The notes: generated by a model from the letters alone, not told the origin. A stretch of 64,000 bases of DNA from Bryum argenteum (GCA_037043015.1 CM073321.1:35256101-35320100), one strand, 5' to 3'; shown: positions 46,118 through 59,189, numbered from the stretch's first letter. Translations and numbers: made by a program.

Positions 46118-48947
46118 TTAAGCTAAAAGAAGCCCACCGTCTAACATAGCATTTTTCATTTCTCGAACACTTTTTTGGAACTCCTTCATGATATTCGACA
46201 ATTTCTTCTCTTCACTTTCATCATCAATAATCTCATCCTCTACCAATTCCTTAGGCCATGTTGCATTTGGGTCAATCCAATTGGGAAGATCAACATTAAC
46301 ATCTTCTTCCACGAAACCACCATCTTCCTCCACATCTCCAAATGGATCTTCTACATCTGGGATATTACACGCTTCAAACATAGGAATCACTCCACCCCTT
46401 TTTGCTCCGTACCACGTTCCACAGAACTCAACAATGGTATTGGTAGATAGCCCGAACATCTTCAGAATAGCAACTTGATGTTTGCAGAAATTACCACGAA
46501 GGGACCGCTCACAATTACAACACGCGTATTCTGTATAAGGAGCTAATACTTCGTACCACACTTCTTCATTTTTCGTACTTTGGACTAACCAAGGTTTGCC
46601 ATCTCCATCTGGATGAAGGATGTCCGCTTCTTCAATTTCTTGTGCAGCTACAACACTTTTGAGGACAATTTCCTCAATCTTAGTGTTTTTGATAAAACCT
46701 AAAGACTTTAAGTCAAGCCTATGTAAGTAGTGTCTCTCAATACTTTCATGTAATTTGACTATTAACCAATCCAATTGCCTTCCTTAAGTACCACGTCGAT
46801 CCATTCTCATCCATCTCTTTAATGCACCATGGTAAGACTCAATTGTCCCCGTCGTATCAGCTCCACTATGACGACGTCGACGTAAACATTTCAACCACAT
46901 GCGTGCATAAAAAGAGAGAAATATGGTTAAACCAACAAACATAAAACTTACTAGATTAGTTTTTAGATAGGGTAGTGATTGGTCCTGTCAATACCCTATC
47001 CGTAGTATTGTTATATCGGATACCATTACTCGTTTAAGTAAGCTTCAATTAGGATTCACATATCTTTTACAATAATCTATCTAGTCTTCTATCGTACATC
47101 TTAACTTTTTACACGCACCACATGACTATTTGTTTGAATTTGTACTTCTTGTACTTTAACTCACTCTCAACTCAAACACCTTCAAATCAAAATAGTGATA
47201 CGTGACATATTATTCATAATTTGATTAGAAAGTTAATTTAACCAAAACGGAATATGTTATATTGAAATAATACTTTAATTTAAAAATACCAAAACGGCTG
47301 TAATATGACCATATGTAGTCTTCAAAGTTGACAACATCTTCACCAACTTCATCAAAGAGATCGATAACAGCTTTAGTCGCCCTTCCAATAAAATCCTCCT
47401 CGGTCTCTCCAAAATTTATGGACATGTACATTATTTTTCTCATTCCATAATATGCGAGTTGTTGGACATCTTCATTTGCCCTTATTCTTTCAATAGCCCT
47501 CAACTTCCAATTTTTTAAAACATGCCATAAGCAAAGGTAGATAACGACGTCGTCATCTTTCCAAACAGTCCTGCAATTTAAACAAGATGATGTTATAAAC
47601 AAAGTACCATAACTAGTTCTGTATTGGAGAATACACATAAAGAGACTTAATAGAAATATTACGTTAGCGTACACCAACGAACATAAAAATAGAAATGGAT
47701 AGGGTATTGACAGGGTGAAACAATATCCTATCTACAATTTTTTACATACGAATAAGAATAGAAGGTATACCTTATTGCATTTTCACTAGCCCTGTTGTCA
47801 TCAATGACAAAACATGTTGGATTGAACGTAGGGCAATGAAGGCGTATAGTATGTTTCAAGGCGGCCATGAATGTTGTTATACAATCCTCCGTCTTGTGGT
47901 TAGTGATAATCCACGCGCTTGGAAAACCACTACGATGATCATCGAATACAAGAATGGTGTATAAAAAAAACTTGACCCTAGATGTACCAAACGTGGAATC
48001 CATCAATAAAGCATTATTATTGCCAAAACGGATCATTGCATCTCGTTGTTGTGGAGATTGTATTCCAAGAATAAATGGTTTTTGATGATCTTCCGGAAGG
48101 TATGGAATCTCACCCGCCCATTGTACTAAGAACACGCTTTCACGATTAGCTTCAATCCAAGATGAAACACTAGCCGTTTCTGAAGCAGCTCTCTTCCATT
48201 TGTCCATAGAATGACGCTTCTCTATATTTCGAATATTCTCCATTTTTAAGTAGTCATTTTTCCGCATAGGTAGACCAAGCTTCTTCCTTTCTCGCAACAC
48301 CTTCAAATGCTCATCAAAAATTTGCTTTGTCGTGAATCCTGCATCAAGTCGATTTCATATGAAAGTCTTTGTTTCTAGAAATCTGTGGTGCTAATTGCGA
48401 GGCTTGTGAGTCAAAAGCTTTATCATTCAAACCATGAGCAATAGACCCATCCAATCTTGTATGAGTCATATGGTAAAAAGAAATTGAGGCTACATCTGAT
48501 TGGATATACTCTTTTTTGATGGAGAAATTTGCCAAGCATCCACGTTTGTGATTGTGTCGCATGTCTTTGTTGTCACGATGATCTTTAGGCCCATACGAGC
48601 AATGGTAGCTACATCCAAGAGATTGAGTTAGACAAATAAGAAATGCGAATTGACTTTTATGGATAAAGTATTGACAAAGGCAAGTGAATAATGAATAAAT
48701 ATTGAGGATATGGTATTGACAAGTAATGTTTATGAGTGCCTACAAATACCATTGTTATGTCCCATTCTACACCTTCTTCAAGTGATCGTTCCCCCAAAAT
48801 AAAATCATCAATCTGTGATGTAGGAATGCGAGCTTGTTTGCACGATACAAACTTCCCCTTCCCGGTTCGGATAGCATCATGCCAAATGAGATCATGACGG
48901 GAGAACGGGTGTGGAGGGGTACTTTGAACCGCCAAAACTTGTGTCAT
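46118..48947 (-). pseudogene. MULE transposase with SWIM zinc finger, broken
   Basis: ATG at 48947. Exon 1 ends at 48750. A FAR1/WRKY-GCM1-like Cys/His region follows (YHCSYGPKDH, MRHNHKRGC, minus strand near 48600-48550). The DDE core lies at 48306-47780: LLMDSTFGTSRVKFFL holds the first Asp and FVIDDNRASENAIR the second. After an intron (about 47770 to 47578), LCLWHVLKNW carries the conserved C/H/W signature. The C-terminus (46774-46118) has a SWIM finger, YACCNCERSL then NFCKHQVAIL. Defects: a frameshift near 48352 (before AGFTTKQIF) and a TAA at 46784-46786 between RMDRRGT and GRQLDWL. The family is clear; activity is unlikely unless unseen introns remove both defects. Confidence 0.75.
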
Positions 48948-50736
48948 TTTTCAATACCTTATTTTGCATAAAAACATGACACTACATTAAGAAAAATGTA
49001 AAGCATATCAATATATTCCAAAAGAAATATAGGCATGTGCATTTTGAAGTATCAATTATATGAGTTATAACTACAATTATTATGTATTAGGAAAATATCA
49101 TATCAACTACAATACCCTATATTACCTTACCAACAGTCAGTACACACCTTAACATTGTTACAATACCCTATCATACCCTATTCACAATGGGTGCACACAT
49201 TCAGTTGTTGCATGTCTAGGTATAATGTTGTTCACGACCGAGAGTGATGCGAGCGATAACGGCGCACAGGTGCTCGAACACAAAGAGGTCAAGTTTGTTG
49301 TGGCTTGGACTTTTAAAAGCAGGTTTAGGATTTGAATCCCAGAGCGAAGTCGGCCACCTAAACCAGTCCAATATTGCGGAATGAATTGCCAAATACCTCC
49401 ATCTGCACAAATCCCGAAAGAGCATAAACGTTTTGCGAGACTAAGCTGAAGTTGAAGCGCCGGAGTTAAGCGGAGCCGCAGTAGAGCGGGTGACAGCGCC
49501 GGGCTCCGGAGAGGAGAGGACAGCAGCGATGAACAAAACAACATCAACGGGGAGCGAACAGGGAGCGGACGGGCAGGGCAGAGGCCCGCGGTAGTGGCGG
49601 CAGTCGCGGCAGTCGTGGGATGAAGTTGGATGGACAGGGGTATGAGTTCCGTCGGCTTGGTAGCTCCCACGAACCCTTACCCGCAGTATAGGGAGTTATA
49701 TCTTGGTGAACGCTACTACATTTACGGACGTTACTGTGGCTTGAGCGTTGAGCGGTGAGCGGCGAGCGGTGAGCGCTGAATTTCAAATTTTTTAGTAAGG
49801 AAAAGTTATTAATAGTAAAAAATTACTACAAATATTTTTTAAAATTTCAAAAACGAATATTTTCAAGAATATTTGCAAGATTCTCACCTATTACCGTAGA
49901 ACTGAGTACCTACAACAGTGGAATTTATGGGCATATACTTTGGATCTTTTGTGGTGAAGACACCTTGTTCACAACAAATTGAACCGAGTTTGATCACTTG
50001 GACAATTCATCATATATCCAAATTTAGTGACGACTGTGACACGGAAAACATGGTATTCACCCGGGGGGAGCACTCCCATTTTCTTTAGTGTTTAGTTGCA
50101 ATCAAATGAAGGGTTATTTTAATTACCTTGCACCTAAAACTTATAAAAATATTGGAAATAAAATAGCTTCTATAGAATAGGGAAAAAATATGTATAATGA
50201 ATGAAGGCTATAGAAAAATACTCAAATTTGTTGATTTTTTAGATGTAATATAGCATTGCTGAAAATAAGGAAGCTGAACTAAAGTAGTAGTAGGATTATG
50301 GGCTGTATGGCTGTATGCAAAGAAATGAAGGATCCTAAGTGGTTATTTGAAGAGTGAGTCAGCTTTTTCTAATCCTGAACACATTATTTGTAGAATGGCG
50401 CATGTTCCTCCCATGTAACGGTAAGTGATGAATATGTGTGGATGAAAAGTGGTTCTTCGTATCCGTGAGGTCTTCTCTCAGGCGCACGTTAGGGTTTGAG
50501 AGTTTCTTGCCTTGCAGAATTTGTGGATCATGCTTGCTTCATGTCCGTCGTTGCTGCGATTTTTGGTGTAGCTCTCCGTTGTCAAAGCTCACAAGCTCTT
50601 GCATAGGCGATTATGGGGCAGGAGATTGGAGATTGCAGTGAGAACAGCGATGCAAGCATTTCGGAGTCCGTTAGGGTTTTAGGAACCATTGCATTTTCTG
50701 AGCCTCGTATTGTCGTTGTGATTTCAGTTTTTAGGT

Positions 50737-53700
50737 ATGGCTGGGAGCTCACCGAATAGAATCACAGTATGGACGTTGGAGGAAGACGAAGCAGACCCGG
50801 AGTACTTCGGCAAAGTCGACTTTGAAGAGGCTTCGACGTTGGAGAGCTTGCGGATTAAGCTGGAAATCAACGACATTCTGGAGTGGCCATTTGAGTTTTG
50901 GGACCCTGAAGTCCGCCGACGTGTGAGGAAGAAATTAGAGCGTCTTACGTCAATCTCTGCGGTGGTCCATGTCATTCGAGTCTGCGAAGGAGAGATGGAG
51001 TGTCGCAAGAGACGCCGGCTGGAAGATGGTTCATCAACGAAAACCGCCGAGAATGTGGTTTCTGCTGTAGAGGTTGTCACCGCTTTGGAAATCCCGACCG
51101 AAGATCCAATACTTCTGGCTGCTGGTTCGTCTAGGGTGAGCGGTGGCGGAGATTGTAGCGAAGTTGACGAGATCCCTCTCAAGTCAGTACTCTTGCCAAC
51201 AGAGGTAATGGACCGATACCTCGAGCGAGCGAAGAAACTACGAGCAGAGTTGAAGAAGGTTGCCATGTCTGACCATGAGTGGTGGCTGAAGACCTTCGAC
51301 CTCAATGGCAATGGAGTGGTCAAATTATGGTGCGGAGAATGCAAGAAAGATTGTGGTGGTGGTAGCAAGGATCACACAAAAGCACATATCGACAATCTGT
51401 TCAACAACTTCCGTAGATCTCACATTGTAAGTGCTGGGCACGTGAGGAATTTCTGTGCGGCCAAAGGGGTGGACTTCGACAATCATCCGCAGAGTGCTGC
51501 AAAGAATTGGAGGTCTGCCATAGTGACGCCGAAGGATCATAAGAGGTTGATTGCGGAAGGTGTTGACATTGTCCGATCAGTAAATGCCAAACTTCCAAGC
51601 GGTCACAAACACTTCACAATCCTCGGAAATCTCGAAGCAGAGGATACGAGGTGCTACTGGTTTAGGGTGAAGTGCCAATACTGTCGAGATCTGCTCGTGT
51701 TGTGCCCAATGAAGCTGAACCTCGAAGTGAACCTGACGAACCATGTCGAGGCGCCAAAGCACAAGAAGGCTGTGCAAGACGTTGAGAAGCTGATTAGGGA
51801 GCCAGCGAGATCCGGGCGTCCAGGTCGCCAACTTCCTCCAGCACCACTAGTTGTCACTCCAATCAAGGTGATCTCCATACATGGTTGTTGCGGGGTGCAT
51901 CAAATCAACAGGAATGTATGTCCCAATCCATCGGTAAGGAAATGGGTGCTCGTATGATGTGTTATGGCTTTAGAGGTCCAGCTGTAGAATACGGAGGGAA
52001 CACATATTTAGTATCTTCGTTGCTAAATGATCCTCATTCTGGGAGTCAGTGGTAGCCTGAACCACATCTTTCTGCCACAGTGCAATGGCAAGATGGTGTG
52101 GTGCAGGTGAGTGGAGCGTTTCGGCATAGGCAATGCGCGCGTCTGTCTTCAAACTGCAAGCCGTTCCCAAATCTGACCTGCCCCCTTTGTGCTCAGATTC
52201 CTCGTCTTGACGATTTCAGAATGAGGATTCGGAGAGAGGACCAGGCAGTGGTCAAGAGGGGCCATAGAAGCACTGCTGGTGGGATCCGCTTAGGCTACTT
52301 GTTTGTATACGAGCTGAACCGATTTGCAAGGGATCTCAGTAGAAAGTACCGGCTAGAGAAATTACATTACTGGCATGCTAGAGTGAGAATTGTGCAACTA
52401 AAGGTTAAGAGGCCTACTTTGCGTGAGAGTGCAAGAAATGCCACAGCTGACAAAAATCTTACGAAGTTCTGTAATGACATTATTTGTGCCCACAGGACAG
52501 GTGCATTTGGGGGCAAACCTGGACTGTGGGACTTCATGAAAGACATGGCAGCAAATTTGAATAGAAATGACCGTAGAAATCGTTATAGCAAGAATACTAA
52601 ATGCTTTGCTCGAGCTATGCGCATCTATGAGGGACGCCGTCTCTGTGATTTGTTTGCGTTAAACTTTGCAGGGCCAAGTTACGACACAATTCGCCGAGAA
52701 TGTAGGAAAGGGGTGCAGTTCATAGCGGGTGAGCATGCTGAAATCTTTGAGTCTATAGCGGTGATTTATGCTGATGCCAAGGCTGCCCTTGGTATTACTG
52801 GCCCTGTCCCTGTTATACTGGCCGAGGACGAGACCAAAGTCAGAGGTCGTGTTTCATGGGAGGCCCGATCGGATACTATGGTTGGGTTCTGTGGGCCAAA
52901 GGAGAATCATATATGCATCCCGCATTATAAACCCGTTGTAGGCATTGGAGATGTGGGGTACAACAATATGATTGAGTCTTTCAAGTGTGACAAGGTAGGG
53001 GGGTTTGCTAGAGTAATTATGGTGAACCCTTTGCATGAGAAACTGCCTCGATTGGTGCTTGTTGCATGTTGTACGTGTGGATGTTTCAAATCCGATTGGG
53101 TTAGACAACAGTGGGAAAGAATTGATGCATTATGGATGAGCCATTGCTATACTGCTGTAGGACCGATTATTGGCCATGCCAGCGATGGTCACTCTCGGAG
53201 GAGGCAGCTCATGTTACAAGATTTTAGGGGGTCTGAGGGTCCGAGACTAACCATTGACTGGGAGGGTTGGATATTTGGTTGAGCTTTGAATGTGCAAGGT
53301 GAAGCTACAGGATTACACGACCAGGACTACATCCACAATGGTAAGAAGCTACTTAACCCAATTGACAACAATGTGCGGACTTTGAGATTAGGGGGGGATC
53401 TAGCCCTCCACCACCATATTTGTCAGGTTTTCCATCGCTTCACCGTTGATGAGCATGGGCTACTTCAAGAGGATTTTGACAGAAAAGACCGCCAAAATTG
53501 GGCTAGCGCGCAGCGCCTCTGTTCACAGAAGGTACGTGATTGCTTGCGGTCCCTAAGATTGTCAAAAGATGTGCATCGTGAACGCACTCTTGGTACTGAG
53601 GTTTATTTGGAGATATGTGCAGATTACATAGACATATTCCTCTCTCCTAGGCATGACTTACGTGAACGAATTGTGAAAGCTGCAAAGGTTTCTTTCTTTT

Positions 53701-55213
53701 TCAGGATTTGGAAACTGTGGATGAAGCATGGTAATCACGCGGTAATGGGAAACACTGAGCCTATTAATGCAAAAGTAAATTTCATTAGTCAGCAATGCTT
53801 CATAGACATTCAATTGTCATGTCATTGCATTGTTCTACTTGTGTGTCATTTCCGAGATAAGTACCCTCACCTGACTGTTCCGTTCCATTTTACCGGCAGC
53901 GATGCATGCGAAATTTTTTTCAGTAAAGTAGGGGGGATGGTTGGCATGGAAAGAGCATATGATTTTCACGAATTGCTGTCATGTGCGAACACTGTCAATC
54001 ACTTGTCCCAGATAGAGTACGGTGGGAATGGCATCAAGTTTGGTAGGGCACATAATAAGATGAATAACATCTGGGCTAAGCTGCATGGGTTAGAAGGTTC
54101 AGAAACCGAACCTGATTTTGGAGACTACAACAGTGTAGCAACCAACGATCTTGTGATAGATGCCTTGAAGGAGGGTCTGAAATCGGCACAGAGGCTGCTG
54201 AATAGTTTAAACATGGCACCAAGTGCTCAAGCTACAACAAAGAGCAAACAGTGGTTTGAAAAACCATGGTTTGCAGAGCTAGCAGACAAGCAGTGCTTTG
54301 CATTTGCATCCTCAGCCAAACCAGTGCGTGGCGAGGACGGGGACATGGAGGTTTTGCGCGAGGATTTACATGCCACAGACCTTGAATTTCAGATGCGTGG
54401 TGAGGCAGGTGAGTATGATCTTGACCAAGGTGAGAGTGAGAACCTAGACGATGGAGTGCCACATTTGTCTGTTGTGGAGAGTGAGGCTCGTGACGCCATT
54501 TCCGACATGTTAAGCACACATGAGACCAGATTGCGGGTTCCTTGGAGCCAATTAAGGTAGAACCATTTGTTGAATTCGATGGACATAAAATTTTCAAGTC
54601 TACACTAGCTGGGCAACTAAATGGAAATCCGTTTTTATCAAAAGACCGCTTAACTCGTGTCAAGAACTCACTGTACTTTAACAATAGTGATGCATACCTT
54701 ACTGCTGCGCAATGTTCGAATACTTGTTTTGTGGGACTCGGGTCGGATGTTGGTGTTTTTTTTGTGCAGCGGTCTACTATTTCGAGGTCGTCAACAGTTA
54801 CAGCAGTCAAAAAGAGGGGCAGATCACGAGCTTCGAAGGCTGGTACTGCTGCTTCGGTATTACAGGGTGTGGACGAGGGATCTTGGTGGGTGGGTCGCAT
54901 ACAGAAAATGCGAAGGCGGCTAGGTGGTACCTCATGGGGGTGTCTAAAGCATCCAGTCGATTTGGCAAACCGTGACGTGCCGTCAGGTAAGAATCCTAAC
55001 TCAGTTTGTAACATTCAAGTAATGTTGCACTACTTCACTCGTGCACCAGGACAGTACAAATTCAGGTACGATTTAACCGATTCCAAGTGGATAGGCCTTG
55101 ATTCTATAATTACAAATGTGACGTTGTCGTTCAACCATGACAGTCAAATTTACACTTTAGATTTGGGTGACGCTGAAAACCTGAATGAGTACGTGTCTAA
55201 CAATCCTGTATAG
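50737..55213 (+). pseudogene. Large DNA-transposon-like protein gene, four broken blocks
   Basis: Blocks: 50737-51957 (ATG start), about 51912-53282, 53286-54560 and 54542-55213. Blocks 2 and 3 share one frame, with a TGA at 53280-53282 between them. A TAG (QW*PEPHLSATV) lies near 52054, and a one-base shift near 54540 leads into FVEFDGHKIFKSTL. The first junction (about 51868-51911) is a shift or a very short intron. Visible features: Cys/His pairs WCGECKKDC, RVKCQYC...H and TCPLCAQ, consistent with zinc-binding DNA-recognition domains; ILAEDETKVRGRV, an acidic cluster that could be part of a DDE-type core; and SDACEIFFSKVGGM. It is not a family I can name; P/THAP9-like is a guess. Four defects indicate a dead copy. 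Confidence 0.5.
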
Positions 55214-55805
55214 TTTTTTGTCTTGGCTTCTAATCTTGACTTAGAATTTCAAATCCCTCACCCTTTCAAATTGTTAGAATATTCTCATTTATTTCAGAAA
55301 CTAACCACCCTTAAAAAAGTACTACGCTAAATAAGGTGAGAGTACTAAACTAGTACTAAACTAAAAAGAATTGAGATGTGAGTTGAGACGTACCTGGGGC
55401 GCGATGTCGAGTCCTCGGTCGAGTCAATTCGAGCTTGTGCTGTCAGCTCAAGGAGATTGGAGATCTGGGGAATTGAAACATTCCGTGGTAAACATTCCGT
55501 TTCATGATTGCTCTCTTGCGCATCATGTCTTCATCCGCATTGAGATTCTGCATGGCGGCGGCGCACGTTCGGACGCTCATCAATATAGCTGCCTGTACAG
55601 TGAGAAGACCGCCACTGCCACCAGGACTTAAAATTCAAACCGCTCTTCTCCAAATCGCTCCCATTTTCGTGTGTTCCTGTGCCTTGCTCTTCGTGTGATC
55701 TGTTGCGCATCATATCCTCTTGCCGCTGCTGGATCCAATTGATCTCTCTCCGTTGTGGTTGTGGGTTGGAGTGCTGCCTTGCCCGTCTAGTTTTCTGCAG
55801 CTGTG
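55214..55805. other. Spacer before the small ORF
   Basis: AT-rich to 55370, then GC-richer sequence that looks like a 5' leader. Overlapping short frames are not convincing. Confidence 0.3.
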
Positions 55806-56309
55806 ATGGAGTGCGCAGAGCCAGTTGACGGAGCGTGGGAGCTCACGGAGGTCTTCATATCGTGGCTCCTTGATTCTTGTACATTGCCTGCAGATCCGTG
55901 GCTGGCATTCGAGCGTCGTGACGAAGACCGCACCGCTTATTTGCAGATTCTTACTGCGATGGCGGCCAGCAGCAAGGTGACAAAGGTGGTGATGGGCTGC
56001 ACCGTGCAGTGGGCGGCGCTGCGCTTAGCTTCGTGGAACTTTAACGAGATTCCCAATAACGCTGCGTGGTCTGCAAGGAGGAAGAACAGGTTTATACGTC
56101 GACGCTTTGACGACAACGTGGATCTGCTTCGGCAAACGTGGGGGATCAGCTGCATGATCCCGGAGCACCTTCGATCTCGCCCGCTATACGACCTCCATGC
56201 AAGGGACCTGTCTGAGATTCGAAGATTGCTTCGGCAAGGATGGTCGCACGAGCTGAACGCGTGTGAGGATTGCCTTGCCAGCATCTTTCTTCGTTTGAGC
56301 ACATCTTGA
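55806..56309 (+). CDS. Small hypothetical protein
   Basis: ATG at 55806 opens a 167-residue frame with a coding-like amino-acid mix and higher GC than the flanks. It starts MECAEPVDGAWELTEV and contains WSARRKNRFIRRRFDDN (basic) and two Cys near the end (CEDC). No domain, signal peptide or membrane segment is recognised. It follows the large broken transposon gene in the same direction and may belong to that element, though the intact frame contrasts with its neighbour. Alternatively it is a fragment of a longer spliced gene. Confidence 0.4.
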   Translation: MECAEPVDGAWELTEVFISWLLDSCTLPADPWLAFERRDEDRTAYLQILTAMAASSKVTKVVMGCTVQWAALRLASWNFNEIPNNAAWSARRKNRFIRRRFDDNVDLLRQTWGISCMIPEHLRSRPLYDLHARDLSEIRRLLRQGWSHELNACEDCLASIFLRLSTS

Positions 56310-58295
56310 TGACCCCAGCGACGCGTCGCTGAATCCTGGTGGTAAGAATGAATCCTTGCTTACCTTTGCTTAGGAGACGTGCTTTCACCTTGCTTCCTTC
56401 ATTTGCTTGCAGTCTTTCAACTTTCAGCTTCCTTGCTTTCAACTTCCTTGCGGTGCATGGGTTCTTAGTGGGTTTTGTTTTGTGCAGGTTTTCCTCCACC
56501 AGCAAAGTGTGTGCAGCGGTGGTGGAGTTGTTGTTTTGTGGATGTAGTGCACAATCTCAGATGTAGTGCAGAATTTGCTAGAGTCCAGGACACACATATG
56601 TACATAACTAGATATTAAGCTGGGAGTTTTACAGTTTGGGGCAAAACATTGACTATAAATCCCAACTTTCCTTGCTGTTAGTGGAAGGCACAGTTTTGTA
56701 ATGTGTTCCTAAACGCATTTAATACATACTAGCATTCTGAACCCTTGCACCCTTGTCAATGAGCTTGAATGGCAAATTCTGAACATCGTTTTTCACTAAA
56801 CACTAAACTTTGTCTCGTTCTGTAGGTTCTTTCAATTTCTAAATAATGTAGCCTAGATTTAATTGTACGACATGTTTGTTTAAAATGAAAGATAGGGTCA
56901 TATTAATTGCATCGCTTTAGAAATTTAGGTAAATGAAGCCCTACATACATTGCTAGAATTTACATACATAGCCCCCTTCCAATGAGGCCTTGAACGCACG
57001 TGATCCTTAACCCTTATGAATAGTGCCCCCCCTGGGGACGTGACTAGCATGCCAGACTTCGCCTCAACTAGAAGTAGTGGTTGAGCTCTGGTATCTTATT
57101 AGACGCAACACTTTCCTACATTAGTCAACTGGCTCTTAAGAGATTTGATTAATTCAATGAATTGCGCTCCTTTTCAGAGCCTCTAGTAACGCTATATTGA
57201 GGCATCATGACGGACCTACCTCCATCACAAACTAAAGCTGTCGAATATCAATCCTACACCAGAAGACAACTCGACCTTAGAGATTTTGGACCTAGCTGAG
57301 TATATTTATCCATCTCCACTATGTGAAAGTTGTTGCTAGCTATTATAATCTCTTTTTGCTGGTAGCCTTAGTTTTCTTGCATGATCTTGAAGTATGTTTT
57401 TTTGCTGTATACGTTTTAATAGGATAGTCAAATTGAGTAGGAAAGATTTTTAGTCGGTACATTGAAATTGATTGATTCTCTCCTTCTACTGATTGGAAAA
57501 TCCGACATTAGTGTCTACTCATACAGTAGTTGTTTGCTAGTCATAGAGTGATCTCCTTTTCCTCTTAGTTAGTGACTCTTTTGATTATCAGCTTTTCATT
57601 ATAAAGTGACTAGCAGGGGGCTCTAACTTAAACTTGTAAGAGAATTTTTCAAAAAATTCTCCTTAACAAAGGATCATGAAGATCTGCACTTATTGAGCTA
57701 GATACGATTATAAGAAGAAAAATCCAGAGTTTGTTAGGGTGTTAATTTTCAAAAGAAACTTACTACTTTTCCATACTTAGGTTTTAAGGAGCGCTTATAA
57801 TGACACGCTTGTGTCCCTTTCTATTCAATCAAATGCCAAGATGGGGATTGATATTTATTTATATATTGTTCATTAAGAATTATAGATAAAGTTCGCAAGT
57901 AAATACGGAAACCTTGATGAAAAGGCCACTAGACAATTGTCACAAGGGATGAACGATGGACTGAAGAAAGAAACTTCTTGTTTTTGTATGGCCATGATAT
58001 TCTTATATCCCTCTATCTGAAGTGTTTACTAACAAATTAAGAAAAATAAGTGTTGCAAAATTATGTGATTGCCGATTAATAATTCATCTGGACACAAAGA
58101 AGTGAGCGACCATGTTACAAGCCCCAAAGCCAACTTAATTATTGATATTTTTTATTTATAAGAGAAAATTAGTGTTGATATCTTAACGGAACCACAAGAA
58201 AAAAAAAATGATAGAAAGAGGAGGTGGCAACTATAAAAAGCCCAAGAGAATTACTTAGTGGGTGCATACCAAGATTGGCGTAGTTGAGAGTAGGA
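56310..58295. other. Intergenic DNA
   Basis: Mostly AT-rich, with no ORF above 75 codons and no clear repeat. GTAGTGCA is repeated at about 56542 and 56563. Nothing else is recognised. Confidence 0.5.
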
Positions 58296-58667
58296 CTTAA
58301 CCCTTAAACGCCCAAGCAACCCCGAGGGGCTTGATTCCAACAGAATCTCCTCCGTAGCTCCCACTCTACTCAACTTTTCACTTATATTTTGATGTCAAAG
58401 TGGTCACCTTCTTATGATGCATTCAAAACATGAAATTTTACAATTCAAATGACAATTTCTATGAGTAATTTTGTGCTTTGAAAGGATTGTGGTAGGGATG
58501 TTGTGGTTGTACATAACCTTGTAGGAGGTTGCAAACTCATCATTGATTGGTCTATTCATAATGCCCAAGTTCAAAAAGTGCACTATTCATGATGCCTAAG
58601 TCCGAAAGATGCTGTGATCCAATTTTGGGCTGCCCGTTTCAGACCCCATGGGCGTTTAAGGGTTAAG
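58296..58667. mobile_element. MITE-like element (CTTAACCCTTAAACGCCC)
   Basis: CTTAACCCTTAAACGCCC at 58296 is perfectly inverted as GGGCGTTTAAGGGTTAAG ending at 58667, giving a 372-bp non-coding element. The terminus resembles that of the 32821-33752 element (TTTAACCCCTAAAC), so they may share a transposase. No target duplication is obvious. Confidence 0.65.
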
Positions 58668-59189
58668 ATATGTCTACCACCTCCTTATTTTCAAGCATGA
58701 CGGGTCTCACATGAGAAGCAACCTGTAACTTCCACCTTAAAAAATGGCTCGTGAAAGAACATGTATAGCTACGGTAAACATGCATGGAGAGGTCGTACAT
58801 GGAAATGGGCCATAAAGCGGTTGAGTGCAACATGAGGGCTGCAGAGAAGTCATACGGCCGACAAAAAGAAAATTTAGGGCCGACTTACATTTGGGATAGA
58901 TGGAGAGTTGACTCAAACTTTTAAAACTTCAACCAAGAGGATTGCTCGATTCTTTCAAATTTGGCCCGAGTACTTTACATTTGAGGTTCGTCGGAACTGC
59001 AACTCATCCTACGAGTCGCCTTAGGCGGCATGGTTTTGGCGCCAAACCATCCGGTCCAAAGGGAGCACTTGTGATGAGGTTTTTCATGGCCCGATTCCCC
59101 ATCCAGGGCGGGATGGTGCTCCATCCTTGGATTATCCAAATCTCAACCGTCCATAACTTGAATTTTTTTTTTTCTTGTTTATTCTTTTG

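Larger units (their letters stand above)
42027..50077. mobile_element. Mutator-like element with MuDR-style layout
   Basis: Inverted terminal regions bound the element. GGGGAGTGCTCC starts at 42027 and GGAGCACTCCC ends at 50077. The inner parts (42095-42330 and 49450-49685) share a long GC-rich block containing GGGTAAGGGTTCGTGG and CGGACGGGCAGGGCAG in opposite orientation. Inside are a plus-strand gene starting near the left terminus and a minus-strand MULE transposase gene starting near the right terminus, transcribed towards each other as in maize MuDR. No 9-bp target duplication is evident at these edges, so the exact ends are provisional. The right terminal region is longer, by an insertion of roughly 300 bp. 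Confidence 0.65.

Noticed and set aside
49182..49786. Minus-strand Pro/Ser/Leu-rich frames at the right MULE terminus
   Set aside because: They lie in the terminal inverted repeat, and the inverted copy at 42032-42458 gives similar frames on the other strand. No protein family matches.
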